Assembly (NCBI GenBank): GCA_903839085.1
Contig: CAIMBE010000162.1
Coordinates: 1 to 58,828 of the forward strand
Direction of reading: 5' to 3'
From: an uncultured beta proteobacterium
GTDB taxonomy: Bacteria; Pseudomonadota; Gammaproteobacteria; Burkholderiales; Burkholderiaceae_C
Length of the DNA stretch: 58,828 bases
The position numbers and the translations under genes are program-made. The notes below the pieces were generated by a model. It did no database searches. It was given only the letters and a program-made list of their open reading frames with translations, and had not been told where the DNA came from. Below, piece after piece: positions 50,557-58,828 of the stretch; positions within the stretch are counted from its first letter, which is position 1; the number at the start of each line of letters is the position of its first letter.

Positions 50557-52632
50557 ATGAGTCAATCACGCAGCAACCACATCCGAAGCGTCGCCCTGGT
50601 CGGGCACGGGGCGGTCGGCAAGACCACCCTGACAGAGAGTCTTCTCGCCGCCAGCGGCGCGATCAAGAGCCGGGGATCGGTTGAAAAAGGCAATACCGTT
50701 TGCGATTTCGATCCAATCGAAAAAGAACTGGGCCACTCCCTGAACGCGTCGGTCGTCGGTTTCGACTGGAGCGGCACCCAGATTCATCTGATCGACACCC
50801 CCGGCTACCCGGACTTTGCGGGGCAGTCGATGGGCGCGCTGGCGGCGGTCGACACGGCGCTGGTGGTGATCAACGCCCAGAACGGAATCGAACTCGCGAC
50901 CGAGCGCATGTTCACGCTGGCCGGTGAGCGCGGCCTGTGCCGCATGATTGTGATCAACAAGATCGACGCCGACAATGTCGATCTGCCCGCGCTGGTGAAT
51001 GACATCCGCGAGCGCTTTGGCAAGCAGTGTCTGCTGCTGGATTTGCCGACGCACAACGGGCAGGACGTGGTGGAACTGCTGGGGCACGAGGATGGCGAGA
51101 GCGATTTCGCCTCGGTGGCCGCCGCGCATCGCAGCCTGATCGACCAGATCGTCGAAGAAGATGACAGCCTGATGGCCAACTACCTGGAAACCGGCGCTGA
51201 CCCGACGCTGGACGAACTGCACGCGCCGTTCGAGCGCGCGCTGCGCGCCGGGCATTTGATCCCTATTTTGTTTGCCTCGGCCAAGACCGGGGCCGGCGTG
51301 CCGCAGTTGCTCGACGCCCTGGCCAAATTGGCCCCGAATCCGGCCGAGGGCAATCCGCCTCCGTTCTATCGCACCGAGCCCGGCGCGCAACCGCAGGTGT
51401 TCCAGGCTCAGCCGGACGATGCCTTGCATGTGCTGGCGCACGTATTCAAGGTCGTGGTCGATCCGTTCATTGGCAAACTGGGCATCTTCAGGGTGCATCA
51501 GGGGACGATCCGGCGCGACGCCCAGTTGTTTGTCGGCTCAGCCAAGCGCCCGTTCAAGGTGTCGCACCTGTACCGGCTGCAGGGCAAGGACCATGTCGAG
51601 GTTTCCGATCTGGTGCCTGGTGACATCGGCGCCATCGCCAAGGTCGACGAGATTGAATTCGACTGCGTGCTGCACGATTCCCACGATGAAGACCACATCC
51701 ACCTCAAGCCGCTCGCCTTCCCGCAACCGATGCACGGCCTGGCGGTGCAGACCCGGCGCAAGGGAGACGAGCAGCGGCTGTTCGACATCCTGCACAAGCT
51801 CGAGCTCGAAGACCCCTGCTTCAAGGTCGAGCGCCACCCCGGCACCAATGAGACCGTCATCCGCGGGCTCGGGGACATGCATCTGCGCGCCAAGCTCTCG
51901 AGGATGCAGCAGCAGTACAAGCTCGAACTCGACACCAGCGTGCCGCAAATCGCCTACCGCGAGACCATCACCGCCGGCGCCGAGGGGCATTGCCGCCACA
52001 AGAAGCAAAGCGGCGGCGCGGGCCAGTTCGGTGAGGTGATGCTGCGTGTCGAGCCGCTGGCGCGTGGCACCGGCTTCGAGTTTGTCGACATCGTCAAGGG
52101 CGGCGCGATCCCCGGTGTTTTCATGGCGGCGGTGGAAAAGGGCGTGCGCCAGGCGCTGGCCGAAGGCGTGGTGGCGGGCTATCCGGTGCATGACCTGCGT
52201 GTCACGGTGCATGACGGCAAGACCCACGCGGTCGATGGCAAGGATATCGCCTTCACGTCGGCCGGCCGCAAGGCCACCATCGACGCGGTGCGCCAGGCGC
52301 GCCCGATCGTGCTCGAGCCGCTCGTCAATATCGAGGTCCTCGCGCCCGAGGCGACCATCGGCGACCTGACCGGCGATCTGGCCAGCAAGCGCGGCCAGGT
52401 GACTGGAACGCAGCCTCGACCGGTGGGGACGGTGGCCATCAGCGGCCTGATACCGCTGGCCGAACTCGGTGATTACCAGGGGCGCCTGAAGTCGCTGACT
52501 GGCGGCGAGGGGTCCTACAGCCTGGAGTTCTCGCACTATGCGCCGGTGCCCGACAGCACGCAGCAGCAACTCGCCAGCAAATACAAGGCCGTCAACCTCG
52601 ATGACGACGCGCCCGGCGCGCCGGCCCGATGA
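50557..52632 (+). CDS. Elongation factor G-like GTPase (EF-G paralogue)
   Basis: A 691-residue translational GTPase with the EF-G domain order, but unlike true FusA in the P-loop (GHGAVGKTTL instead of AHVDHGKTT). G3 is DTPGYPDF and G4 is NKID. It is not next to rpsL/rpsG/tuf. These EF-G-like paralogues are widespread and poorly understood; ribosome recycling or a stress role is possible but not shown here. An AAGGG site lies before the ATG. Confidence 0.9.
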   Translation: MSQSRSNHIRSVALVGHGAVGKTTLTESLLAASGAIKSRGSVEKGNTVCDFDPIEKELGHSLNASVVGFDWSGTQIHLIDTPGYPDFAGQSMGALAAVDTALVVINAQNGIELATERMFTLAGERGLCRMIVINKIDADNVDLPALVNDIRERFGKQCLLLDLPTHNGQDVVELLGHEDGESDFASVAAAHRSLIDQIVEEDDSLMANYLETGADPTLDELHAPFERALRAGHLIPILFASAKTGAGVPQLLDALAKLAPNPAEGNPPPFYRTEPGAQPQVFQAQPDDALHVLAHVFKVVVDPFIGKLGIFRVHQGTIRRDAQLFVGSAKRPFKVSHLYRLQGKDHVEVSDLVPGDIGAIAKVDEIEFDCVLHDSHDEDHIHLKPLAFPQPMHGLAVQTRRKGDEQRLFDILHKLELEDPCFKVERHPGTNETVIRGLGDMHLRAKLSRMQQQYKLELDTSVPQIAYRETITAGAEGHCRHKKQSGGAGQFGEVMLRVEPLARGTGFEFVDIVKGGAIPGVFMAAVEKGVRQALAEGVVAGYPVHDLRVTVHDGKTHAVDGKDIAFTSAGRKATIDAVRQARPIVLEPLVNIEVLAPEATIGDLTGDLASKRGQVTGTQPRPVGTVAISGLIPLAELGDYQGRLKSLTGGEGSYSLEFSHYAPVPDSTQQQLASKYKAVNLDDDAPGAPAR

Positions 52633-53159
52633 GCGGCATTCTCCTGGCCTACTCGACCACCGACGGTCACACCGGGAGGATTTGCGAGCGATTGCGGCAG
52701 GTCATCGAGCAGCAGGGGCACAGTGCCAAGGTCGTGCTGCTGGCGCAGGCCGACGCGCTCGATCTGTCGGCCTTCGACGCCATCGTCATCGGCGCCAGCA
52801 TCCGCTATGGCAAGCATCAGCCGGAAGTCGGGCAGTTCATTGCGCGTCACCAGTCGCTCCTGGATTGCCGGGCGAATGCTTTCTTTACCGTCAACATCGT
52901 GGCGCGCAAGCCGAACAAGAACCGGCCCGGAAACAATCCCTACCTGCTCAAGTTCCTGCGCCAGATCAGTTGGAAGCCGAAGCTTCTCGGGGTCTTTGCG
53001 GGCAAGCTCGATTATCCGAGCTACCGCTTTTTCGACCGCCTGATGATCCGCTTCATCATGCTCATCACCGATGGACCGACCGACCCCAAGACGGTGGTCG
53101 AATTCACCGACTGGAACGAAGTCGAGGCCTTCGGCCGCCAACTCGCGCAAATGGCCTGA
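52629..53159 (+). CDS. hemG: Menaquinone/ubiquinone-dependent protoporphyrinogen IX dehydrogenase
   Basis: A flavodoxin-fold protein of 176 residues matching HemG, which oxidises protoporphyrinogen IX and passes electrons to quinone. The FMN loop is LLAYSTTDGHTGRI; the HemG-specific insertion includes NIVARKPNKNRPGNNPYL; GVFAGKLDYPSY follows. It overlaps the EF-G-like gene by 4 nt and converges on ccmI. Confidence 0.9.
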   Translation: MSGILLAYSTTDGHTGRICERLRQVIEQQGHSAKVVLLAQADALDLSAFDAIVIGASIRYGKHQPEVGQFIARHQSLLDCRANAFFTVNIVARKPNKNRPGNNPYLLKFLRQISWKPKLLGVFAGKLDYPSYRFFDRLMIRFIMLITDGPTDPKTVVEFTDWNEVEAFGRQLAQMA

Positions 53160-53171
53160 GCCGGGCTCAGG
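53155..53171. terminator. Perfect 17-bp palindrome spanning both stop codons of hemG and ccmI
   Basis: CCTGAGCC-G-GGCTCAGG. The hemG TGA and the ccmI TGA (read on the other strand) are both inside it. It could form a hairpin at the ends of both mRNAs, but there is no T-run, so a terminator role is only possible. Confidence 0.4.
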
Positions 53172-54558
53172 GCTTGGCTTGCAGGCCCAGACCCGCCTTG
53201 CTTCTGGCATCGGCAATTTCAGCTTCCACCTGGAGCGCGTCACGCGACCCTGGGGGCAGCACCGCAAGCACCTTTTCCCAGTGGGAGATGGCCTGTTTGT
53301 AGTCGGCGCGACGGTAGGCCGCCGAGCCCGCCAGCATCAGGGCCATCGGGTGCTTGGGGTTCAGCGCCAGCGCCTTGGTGACCAGCGCCAGAGGCCGGCC
53401 CTCCAGACTGTTGCTTCGCATCGCGAGCAGATCGGCATACTGGGTCAGCAGGTCCGGATCGGCGTCGACCAGCTTGCCCGCTTTGCCGAACGCCTGCTCG
53501 GCCTCGGGCAGGCGCCCCTGCACCTTGTAGGCGCGCGCCAGACGCACCCAGCCCGCCAGATCGTCGGGATTGGTTTTCAGGCGCGCTGCCAGATTGTCGA
53601 TCATCTGGTTAATCTTTTCGGGTGACATGGCATCCGCTATGGCAGGGTCGACGGCCGGCAGTTTGCCCGCTTCGGAAGCGCCAGCCACGCTGTTCGAGCC
53701 CGCCGCCGCCCTGCTGGCCGCGGGCAGCCCAGCCTTGGCGCGCGCCTCGGCGATGTCGGCCTCCACCTGCTGGGCATCGGGCGAGCCGGGATCGAGCACC
53801 TGAAGCAGTTTCTCCCACTGTGCCACGGCAAGCGCGAAATCGTTGCGGCGATAGGCGGCGACGCCCGACATCATCAGCCCCATCGGATGCTGCGGGTTCA
53901 GGCTCAGCGCCTTGTTGACCAGCGCCAGCGGCCGGCCCTCGATGTTGTTGTTGGCCCGCACCGCGATCAGGTCGGCGTAGTCAACCAGCAGGTCCGGCTC
54001 GGTGTTGACCAGGTCCCCGGCCTTCAGAAAGGCTTCTTCGGCCTCCGCCAGTTTCCCCATCACTTTGTAGGAGCGAGCCAACATGGCCCAGCCTTTTGGA
54101 TTGTCCGGACTGGCCTTGAGGCGCGCTGCCAGCGCGTCGACCATCTGCGCGACCTGGTCCTGATGGCCTTTTTGGGTTGCGACCGGGTCGATGGACTCCG
54201 GAGAACCAAGCCACCAGTACATGCCAGCGGCCCCGAGCGGCAGCAGGAGCGCAATCAGCGCTGCGGTGCGCCGACCGGTCCAAAAACTGGTGCCGGACGG
54301 GGACGCCAGCGTTGCCGGCTCCTCGGTGTCGTCGAGCAGGCGCAATTGCAGCTCGTCGCGGCTTGCCTCGCAGTCGGCGGCGCTGATGACGCCGCGCTCC
54401 AGATCGCGTTCCAGCGACTCGAGTTGATCCCGATAGATCGATGCATTCAGGCGCTGGCTCGAAACGCCGACCCCGGTTGCTTGCCACAGCAGCGGACGCA
54501 CTAGCCAGGCCAGTGCCAGCAGTGTCAACAGCACCGCGATCACAATAAAGACTGTCAT
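53167..54558 (-). CDS. ccmI: Cytochrome c maturation protein CcmI with duplicated TPR block
   Basis: The apocytochrome c chaperone of the Ccm system, 463 residues. It has two N-terminal membrane helices (about 3-20 and 98-116) flanking a short loop, then periplasmic TPR repeats. The TPR region occurs twice: residues 132-278 and 312-457 align throughout with over half of the residues identical by eye (for example GRPLALVNKALSLNP and GRPLALVTKALALNP). An Ala/Ser-rich linker joins the copies. Confidence 0.93.
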   Translation of the reverse strand: MTVFIVIAVLLTLLALAWLVRPLLWQATGVGVSSQRLNASIYRDQLESLERDLERGVISAADCEASRDELQLRLLDDTEEPATLASPSGTSFWTGRRTAALIALLLPLGAAGMYWWLGSPESIDPVATQKGHQDQVAQMVDALAARLKASPDNPKGWAMLARSYKVMGKLAEAEEAFLKAGDLVNTEPDLLVDYADLIAVRANNNIEGRPLALVNKALSLNPQHPMGLMMSGVAAYRRNDFALAVAQWEKLLQVLDPGSPDAQQVEADIAEARAKAGLPAASRAAAGSNSVAGASEAGKLPAVDPAIADAMSPEKINQMIDNLAARLKTNPDDLAGWVRLARAYKVQGRLPEAEQAFGKAGKLVDADPDLLTQYADLLAMRSNSLEGRPLALVTKALALNPKHPMALMLAGSAAYRRADYKQAISHWEKVLAVLPPGSRDALQVEAEIADARSKAGLGLQAKP

Positions 54559-55022
54559 GAGGGAAGTTCCGTATCTTTGAGAAGGGATTGCGCTTTTCGG
54601 CGCTGTTCCGCATCGAGCCCGGGCGGCGCGTCACTGCGCTGGTTACGGCGCACCATGCGCACCAGGATCACCAGGGCGCCGATCAGAAGCAGGAAGGGTC
54701 CGAACCACAGCATCCAGGTCAGCGGTTTGACCGGCGGGCGGTAGCGCACGAAGTCGCCATAACGGCTGACCATGTATTCCATGATCTCGGCGTCGCTCTT
54801 GTTGGCCTTGATCAGGGTGCGCAGTTCGCGCCGCAAGTCCAGCGCCAGATCGGCGCGCGAACCGGCCAGCGATTCATTCTGGCAAACCAGGCAGCGCAAC
54901 TCCTCTGAAATGGCGATCATGCGCTGCTCGACGACCGGATCCTCGGCCAGCGGCGTCGCCTCACCGGCGTAACTTGAGAAGGCGCATTGCAGCGCCAGAA
55001 TCAGGGCCAGCCAGTATTTCAT
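54555..55022 (-). CDS. ccmH: Cytochrome c maturation thiol reductase CcmH
   Basis: A 155-residue membrane-anchored protein that keeps apocytochrome haem-binding cysteines reduced. It has a signal peptide, active site LRCLVCQ with Cys44 and Cys47, and a C-terminal membrane helix (about 105-125). It overlaps ccmI and ccmG by 4 nt each. Confidence 0.95.
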   Translation of the reverse strand: MKYWLALILALQCAFSSYAGEATPLAEDPVVEQRMIAISEELRCLVCQNESLAGSRADLALDLRRELRTLIKANKSDAEIMEYMVSRYGDFVRYRPPVKPLTWMLWFGPFLLLIGALVILVRMVRRNQRSDAPPGLDAEQRRKAQSLLKDTELPS

Positions 55023-55546
55023 TTCTGCAACTCCCGCACCAGTGGCAGTATCTTGTCGCGCAGGGCCTCTTCCGTTACCGGTCCGATCTGCTTGTAGCGA
55101 ATCACACCCATCTTGTCGATCAGGAAGCTCTCAGGCACGCCATAGACCCCGAAATCGATGCCGATGCGCCCGTCGCGGTCGGTGATGGAGAGGTCATAGG
55201 GGTCGCCGTAGCGGGCCAGCCACTTCAGACCATCGGCGTTCTGGTCCTTGTAATCGAGACCGATCACGGGCAGGGTCTTGGTCTTGGCAAATTCCATCAG
55301 GATCGGGTGTTCCTGGCGGCAGGCGACGCACCAGGAGGCCCAGGTATTGAGGATCCAGACCTTGCCCAGCATGTCGCGGGCAGAAAACTGCTGGTCGGTC
55401 CCCTGCAGACGAGGGGCCGTGAAGAGGGGCGCCGGCTTGCCAATCAAGGGCGACGGGATCTCGTGCGGATCGCGCGTCAGGCCAATCGCCAGAAAGACCA
55501 CCAGCGTGGCAAAAATCCCGAGCGGAATGAGCGCCTTCTTGTTCAT
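55019..55546 (-). CDS. ccmG: Thiol:disulfide interchange protein CcmG/DsbE
   Basis: A periplasmic thioredoxin-like reductant for CcmH and apocytochrome c, 175 residues. It has an N-terminal anchor (about 5-22) and active site WCVAC (Cys73, Cys76), with the cis-Pro in YGVPESFLID. The ATG at 55546 overlaps the ccmF stop. Confidence 0.95.
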   Translation of the reverse strand: MNKKALIPLGIFATLVVFLAIGLTRDPHEIPSPLIGKPAPLFTAPRLQGTDQQFSARDMLGKVWILNTWASWCVACRQEHPILMEFAKTKTLPVIGLDYKDQNADGLKWLARYGDPYDLSITDRDGRIGIDFGVYGVPESFLIDKMGVIRYKQIGPVTEEALRDKILPLVRELQK

Positions 55547-57513
55547 GCGGCAACTCCCTTTGCCGTGCCGGTCAGCGCCTTGCCGGCCAGGCTCTTTCTG
55601 CGATAACGCCGATCCAGCGCCGCCATCGCGCCACCGATCGCCATCAGCAGGCAGCCGCCCCAGATCCATGTGACAAAGGGCTTGTGGTAGACGCGCATCG
55701 CCCAGGCTGGCGCTGCCCCGTCTTCCAGACGTTCGCCGAGCGCCACATAAACGTCGCGTGTCAGGCTGCTGTCGATGGCGGTCTCCGTCATCGGCATCGA
55801 GGATGAAAAATAGGTCCGCTTCTCTGGCTCCAGAGTGCGCAAAACCTTGCCGTCCTTGATCAGTTCGACAACGCCCCGATCCGCGTTGTAGTTCGGGCCG
55901 GGCACCGTGCTGATGCCTGTCAGCTTGAAGGTGTAGCCGGCCACCTCCACCGTGTCGCCCACCGCCATGCGCACGTCTTTTTCGGTTTCATAGCCCTTGA
56001 CCATGGTGATGCCGACGACGCAGACGGCAATGCCGATGTGCGCCAGGTGCATGCCCCAATAAGAAACCGGGATCGCCTTCAGGTTGACGCTGCCCTTGAT
56101 CTGGCGGTAGATCTGCTGCAGCGAGGACAGCACGATCCAGAACACCAGCGACAGGCTCAGGGCCACCAGCCATGACCAGGCTCCGGCCAGCAGCGGCGCG
56201 CTGCAGCCCAGCAGCACCGAGGCGATGGCCACCGGGCGCAGCTTTTTGCTCAACTCCGCCACGCTGTCGTTCTTCCAGCGGGCGTAGGAACCGATCACCA
56301 TGAAAAACAGGACCGGCAGCATGATCGGGGCAAAGACCGAATTGAAATAGGGCGGGCCGACCGACAGCTTGCCCAGGTTCAGCGCGTCCACGATCAGCGG
56401 GTACAGCGTGCCCAGCAAGACCGCGGCCGCCGCAGTGGTCAGCAACACGTTGTTGACCAGCAGGAAGGTCTCGCGCGACACCAGCGAAAACGAGCCGCCG
56501 GAGCGGACCTTGCCCGAGCGCGCTGCAAACAGGGTCAGCGAGCCGCCGACCACGGCGGCCAGGAACAGCAGGATGAAGACACCGCGCTTGGGGTCGGTGG
56601 CAAAGGCGTGGACCGAGGTCAGGACACCAGAGCGAACCAGGAAGGTGCCGAGCAGGCTCAGTGAAAAGCCGATGATCGACAGCATGATGGTCCAGCTTCG
56701 GAACAGTCCGCGCTTTTCCGTCACCGCCAGGGAATGGATCAGCGCCGAGCCGACCAGCCAGGGCAGGAATGAAGCGTTCTCCACCGGGTCCCAAAACCAC
56801 CAGCCGCCCCAGCCGAGTTCGTAGTAGGCCCACCAGGAACCCATGGCAATGCCGATGGTCAGGCAGATCCAGGCGGCGGTGGCCCAGGGCCGCGTCCAGC
56901 GCGCCCAGGCGGCATCGAGCCGGCCATTGAGCAGGGCGGCAATGGAAAAGGCAAATGGCACCGCCATGCCGACATAGCCCATGTAGAGCATCGGCGGATG
57001 AAACACCAGGCCCGGATCCTGCAGCAGGGGATTGAGGTCGCGTCCTTCGGCGGGAATGTCGCTCAGGCGCAGGAACGGATTCGAGGTGATCAGCATGAAG
57101 AGCAGGAAGCCGACCGCCACCAGGCCCATCACCGCCAGCACCCGGGACACCATCACGTCGGGCAACTGACGGGAAAACAGGGAGATCGCCATCATCCAGG
57201 AGCAAAGCATGACCAGCCACAGCAGCAGCGAGCCTTCATGGCCGCCCCAGACGCCGGCGATGCGGTAGATGTCGGGCAGCTTGGTGTTGGAGTGCTGCGC
57301 CACATAGGAGACCGAGAAATCGTTGGTATAGAAGGCGTAGGTCAGGCAGCAGAACGAGAAGCTGGCCAGTACCCAGAGCGCCTGCGCACCCGGTCGTGCC
57401 AGCGCCATCCAGTCGGAGCGTCCCTGCTGGCCGCCGATGACGCCCAGGGTGCCCAGCGCCAGCGCCACGAAGAGCGCCAGAATCAACGCAAAATGACCAA
57501 TTTCAGGAATCAT
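55543..57513 (-). CDS. ccmF: Haem lyase CcmF
   Basis: The haem-ligation subunit of the Ccm system, 656 residues with about 15 membrane segments. The haem-handling WWD domain reads WGGWWFWDPVENASFLPW. Length and organisation are standard. A 149-nt gap with a REP-like repeat separates it from ccmE upstream. Confidence 0.97.
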   Translation of the reverse strand: MIPEIGHFALILALFVALALGTLGVIGGQQGRSDWMALARPGAQALWVLASFSFCCLTYAFYTNDFSVSYVAQHSNTKLPDIYRIAGVWGGHEGSLLLWLVMLCSWMMAISLFSRQLPDVMVSRVLAVMGLVAVGFLLFMLITSNPFLRLSDIPAEGRDLNPLLQDPGLVFHPPMLYMGYVGMAVPFAFSIAALLNGRLDAAWARWTRPWATAAWICLTIGIAMGSWWAYYELGWGGWWFWDPVENASFLPWLVGSALIHSLAVTEKRGLFRSWTIMLSIIGFSLSLLGTFLVRSGVLTSVHAFATDPKRGVFILLFLAAVVGGSLTLFAARSGKVRSGGSFSLVSRETFLLVNNVLLTTAAAAVLLGTLYPLIVDALNLGKLSVGPPYFNSVFAPIMLPVLFFMVIGSYARWKNDSVAELSKKLRPVAIASVLLGCSAPLLAGAWSWLVALSLSLVFWIVLSSLQQIYRQIKGSVNLKAIPVSYWGMHLAHIGIAVCVVGITMVKGYETEKDVRMAVGDTVEVAGYTFKLTGISTVPGPNYNADRGVVELIKDGKVLRTLEPEKRTYFSSSMPMTETAIDSSLTRDVYVALGERLEDGAAPAWAMRVYHKPFVTWIWGGCLLMAIGGAMAALDRRYRRKSLAGKALTGTAKGVAA

Positions 57514-57573
57514 GTTTTATCCTAGTTGGGGATAGAGCTAATGGATGCAGCAATTGCCAAAATCCCTTTGCTG

Positions 57574-57650
57574 CGTCATTGCGAGCGCAGCGCGGCAATC
57601 CATGCCTCTTGGATGAGAAATCTGGATCGCCGCGCTGCGCTCGCGATGAC
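57574..57650. repeat. REP-like inverted repeat, copy 4 (ccmE-ccmF gap)
   Basis: Arms CGTCATTGCGAGCGCAGCG and CGCTGCGCTCGCGATGAC face each other around a spacer of about 25 bp. It is the best-paired copy of the family in the window. Confidence 0.88.
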
Positions 57651-57662
57651 AAGAATGGCAAG

Positions 57663-58106
57663 TCATTTAAGCGATTTGATGGTCTTCTGGACCTGCGCCT
57701 GATCCAGCGCTGCCTTGGCTTCGGGCGGCATGTAGTTCTCGTCGTGCTTGGCCAGCACTTCAGAGGCGACAAACTTGCCGCCGGCGTCGAACTTGCCCTG
57801 CGCGACGACACCCTTGCCTTCCTTGAACAGGTCGGGCAGGATGCCGGTGTAGGAGACTGCAAGTTCCTTGGCGGTATCGGTCACGATGAAGCCGACCGTC
57901 AGGTTGTCACGCTTGACCGACCCCTCCTTGACCAGGCCGCCGATCCGGAAGGTCCGGTTCTTGGGCGCTTCGCCGGCCGCCACCTGCGTCGGACTGAAGA
58001 AGAACACCAGATTGCTCTCGAACGCATTGAGCACGAGATAGGCCGCCAGACCCAGGGCAGCCAGTCCGCCGACGATCATGGCGGCGCGCTTGTGACGTGG
58101 TTTCAT
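57663..58106 (-). CDS. ccmE: Periplasmic haem chaperone CcmE
   Basis: It receives haem from CcmC and delivers it to CcmF. The 147 residues have an N-terminal membrane anchor (about 9-28) and an OB-fold with the covalent haem-binding His121 in AKHDENYMP (with Tyr125). Confidence 0.96.
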   Translation of the reverse strand: MKPRHKRAAMIVGGLAALGLAAYLVLNAFESNLVFFFSPTQVAAGEAPKNRTFRIGGLVKEGSVKRDNLTVGFIVTDTAKELAVSYTGILPDLFKEGKGVVAQGKFDAGGKFVASEVLAKHDENYMPPEAKAALDQAQVQKTIKSLK

Positions 58107-58285
58107 TGGGGATCACCTCTTTCCGATTCAAATTGGGCGCGCAGGCTGCGCAGCACCTCGCGCCGCTTGGCACGAACCTGCAGCACCTCGATGACCACCG
58201 CCAAAGCGGTGAGCCCAAAGGCTGGCCACACGTACTGGGCATAGCCGCCCATGGCCAAAAACTCGTTCCAGTTATTCCACTGCAT
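58103..58285 (-). CDS. ccmD: Haem exporter accessory protein CcmD
   Basis: A 60-residue single-helix membrane protein stabilising the CcmC-CcmE haem complex. It has the typical start with [13 protein letters not shown] after a short hydrophilic lead, a membrane helix and a charged tail. It overlaps ccmE by 4 nt and ccmC by 14 nt. Confidence 0.92.
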   Translation of the reverse strand: MQWNNWNEFLAMGGYAQYVWPAFGLTALAVVIEVLQVRAKRREVLRSLRAQFESERGDPQ

Positions 58286-58828
58286 GTTTTACCCACTCCG
58301 TATGGCGTTCCCGATCCAGGATGATGGTGCGCACACGTACCAGTGTCATGGTGATGGCGTACATCCAGAATGCCACGGTCATCAGTCCCATGCCCCACAG
58401 CATGGCAGGTGCAATGGACGCGCCTTTCACGGTGACCGAAGCTCCCTGGTGCAAGGTATTCCACCAATACACCGAGCCGTAAATAATGGGAATGTTCACG
58501 GCGCCAACCAGCGCGAGCACGGCGCTGGCCTTGTCGGCGCGGCGCGGGTCATCAATGGACGACTGCAGGGCGATGAACCCCAGGTACAGGAAGAGCAGAA
58601 TCAGCGACGACGTGAGGCGCGCGTCCCAGACCCACCAGGTGCCCCACATGGGTTTGCCCCAGAGCGAACCCGTGGCCAGGGACAAAAACGCCAGTATCGC
58701 GCCAGTGGGGGCGAGCGCCGAAGCCATCATGCCCGACAGCCGGGTGTTGAAAGCCAAACCAAAACCGGCCCAGCCGGCCATGACAAGGTACACAAACATG
58801 GAGAGCGAGGCGGCTGGCACGTGCACGA
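58272..58828 (-). CDS. ccmC: Haem exporter CcmC, 5' truncated by window edge
   Basis: The membrane protein presenting haem to CcmE. About 185 codons are present; the family is about 240-250 residues, so the N-terminal part lies beyond the window. The WWD motif region reads WGKPMWGTWWVWDARLTSS. ccmA and ccmB are expected further upstream. Confidence 0.95.
   Translation of the reverse strand, partial: VHVPAASLSMFVYLVMAGWAGFGLAFNTRLSGMMASALAPTGAILAFLSLATGSLWGKPMWGTWWVWDARLTSSLILLFLYLGFIALQSSIDDPRRADKASAVLALVGAVNIPIIYGSVYWWNTLHQGASVTVKGASIAPAMLWGMGLMTVAFWMYAITMTLVRVRTIILDRERHTEWVKHAVE

Overview
The window is a stretch of chromosomal, housekeeping-type DNA from a betaproteobacterium, most likely a member of the Comamonadaceae (Rhodoferax/Polaromonas-like). 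The basis is protein similarity recognised by eye and gene order: mlaFEDACB with ibaG ahead of the his genes, his followed by hit-tatABC, a lysine-rich histone H1-like gene beside a PfkB kinase, DUF3426-prmA-accC-accB, and mpl convergent with a DAHP synthase. No search could be run. I see no phage, transposase, CRISPR array, defence island, rRNA or tRNA.

Layout. 1-5270: gltB (5' end off the window) and gltD, NADPH-dependent glutamate synthase. 5331-23862: one long co-directional block. It holds the Mla phospholipid-transport genes (mlaF, E, D, A, C, B), an ABC-2 exporter pair, ibaG, the complete his pathway except hisZ and the HisB phosphatase activity (hisG, D, C, B, H, A, F, I, E), a small membrane protein, a HIT protein, tatABC, a membrane nucleotide-sugar dehydratase/epimerase and miaB. 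23920-25284: ffh on the minus strand. 25362-29569: a CcsA-like protein, a zinc-ribbon miniprotein and the PilS/PilR two-component system. 29570-30950: an eroded region with the C-terminal relic of nrdA, an internally deleted nrdB and an upstream tandem NrdR-box-like operator, then the histone-like gene. 31487-37296 (minus): a PfkB kinase, DUF3426, prmA, accC, accB, a TlpA thioredoxin and a nucleotidyltransferase-like protein. 37340-38725: mpl. 38722-42721 (minus): aroG behind an aromatic-codon leader peptide and attenuator, tldD, rodA. 42762-53159 (plus): a YqiA-like esterase, an RNB ribonuclease, a TonB-like protein, aroE, mtgA, an acyltransferase with a CdsA paralogue, ruvC, an EF-G-like GTPase, hemG. 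53167-58828 (minus): ccmI, H, G, F, E, D and part of ccmC, for cytochrome c maturation.

Most genes are ordinary. The points worth following are (i) loss of a class Ia ribonucleotide reductase operon, leaving recognisable ends and the operator; (ii) a complete transcription attenuator for aroG; (iii) a recurrent start architecture in which a -10-like hexamer sits 6-7 nt before the ATG at several operon heads, suggesting leaderless mRNAs; (iv) an internal duplication in CcmI; (v) a REP-like inverted repeat placed inside operons; and (vi) genes usually found at some junctions (murA, aroQ) that are absent here. I did not find a convincing new multi-gene system.
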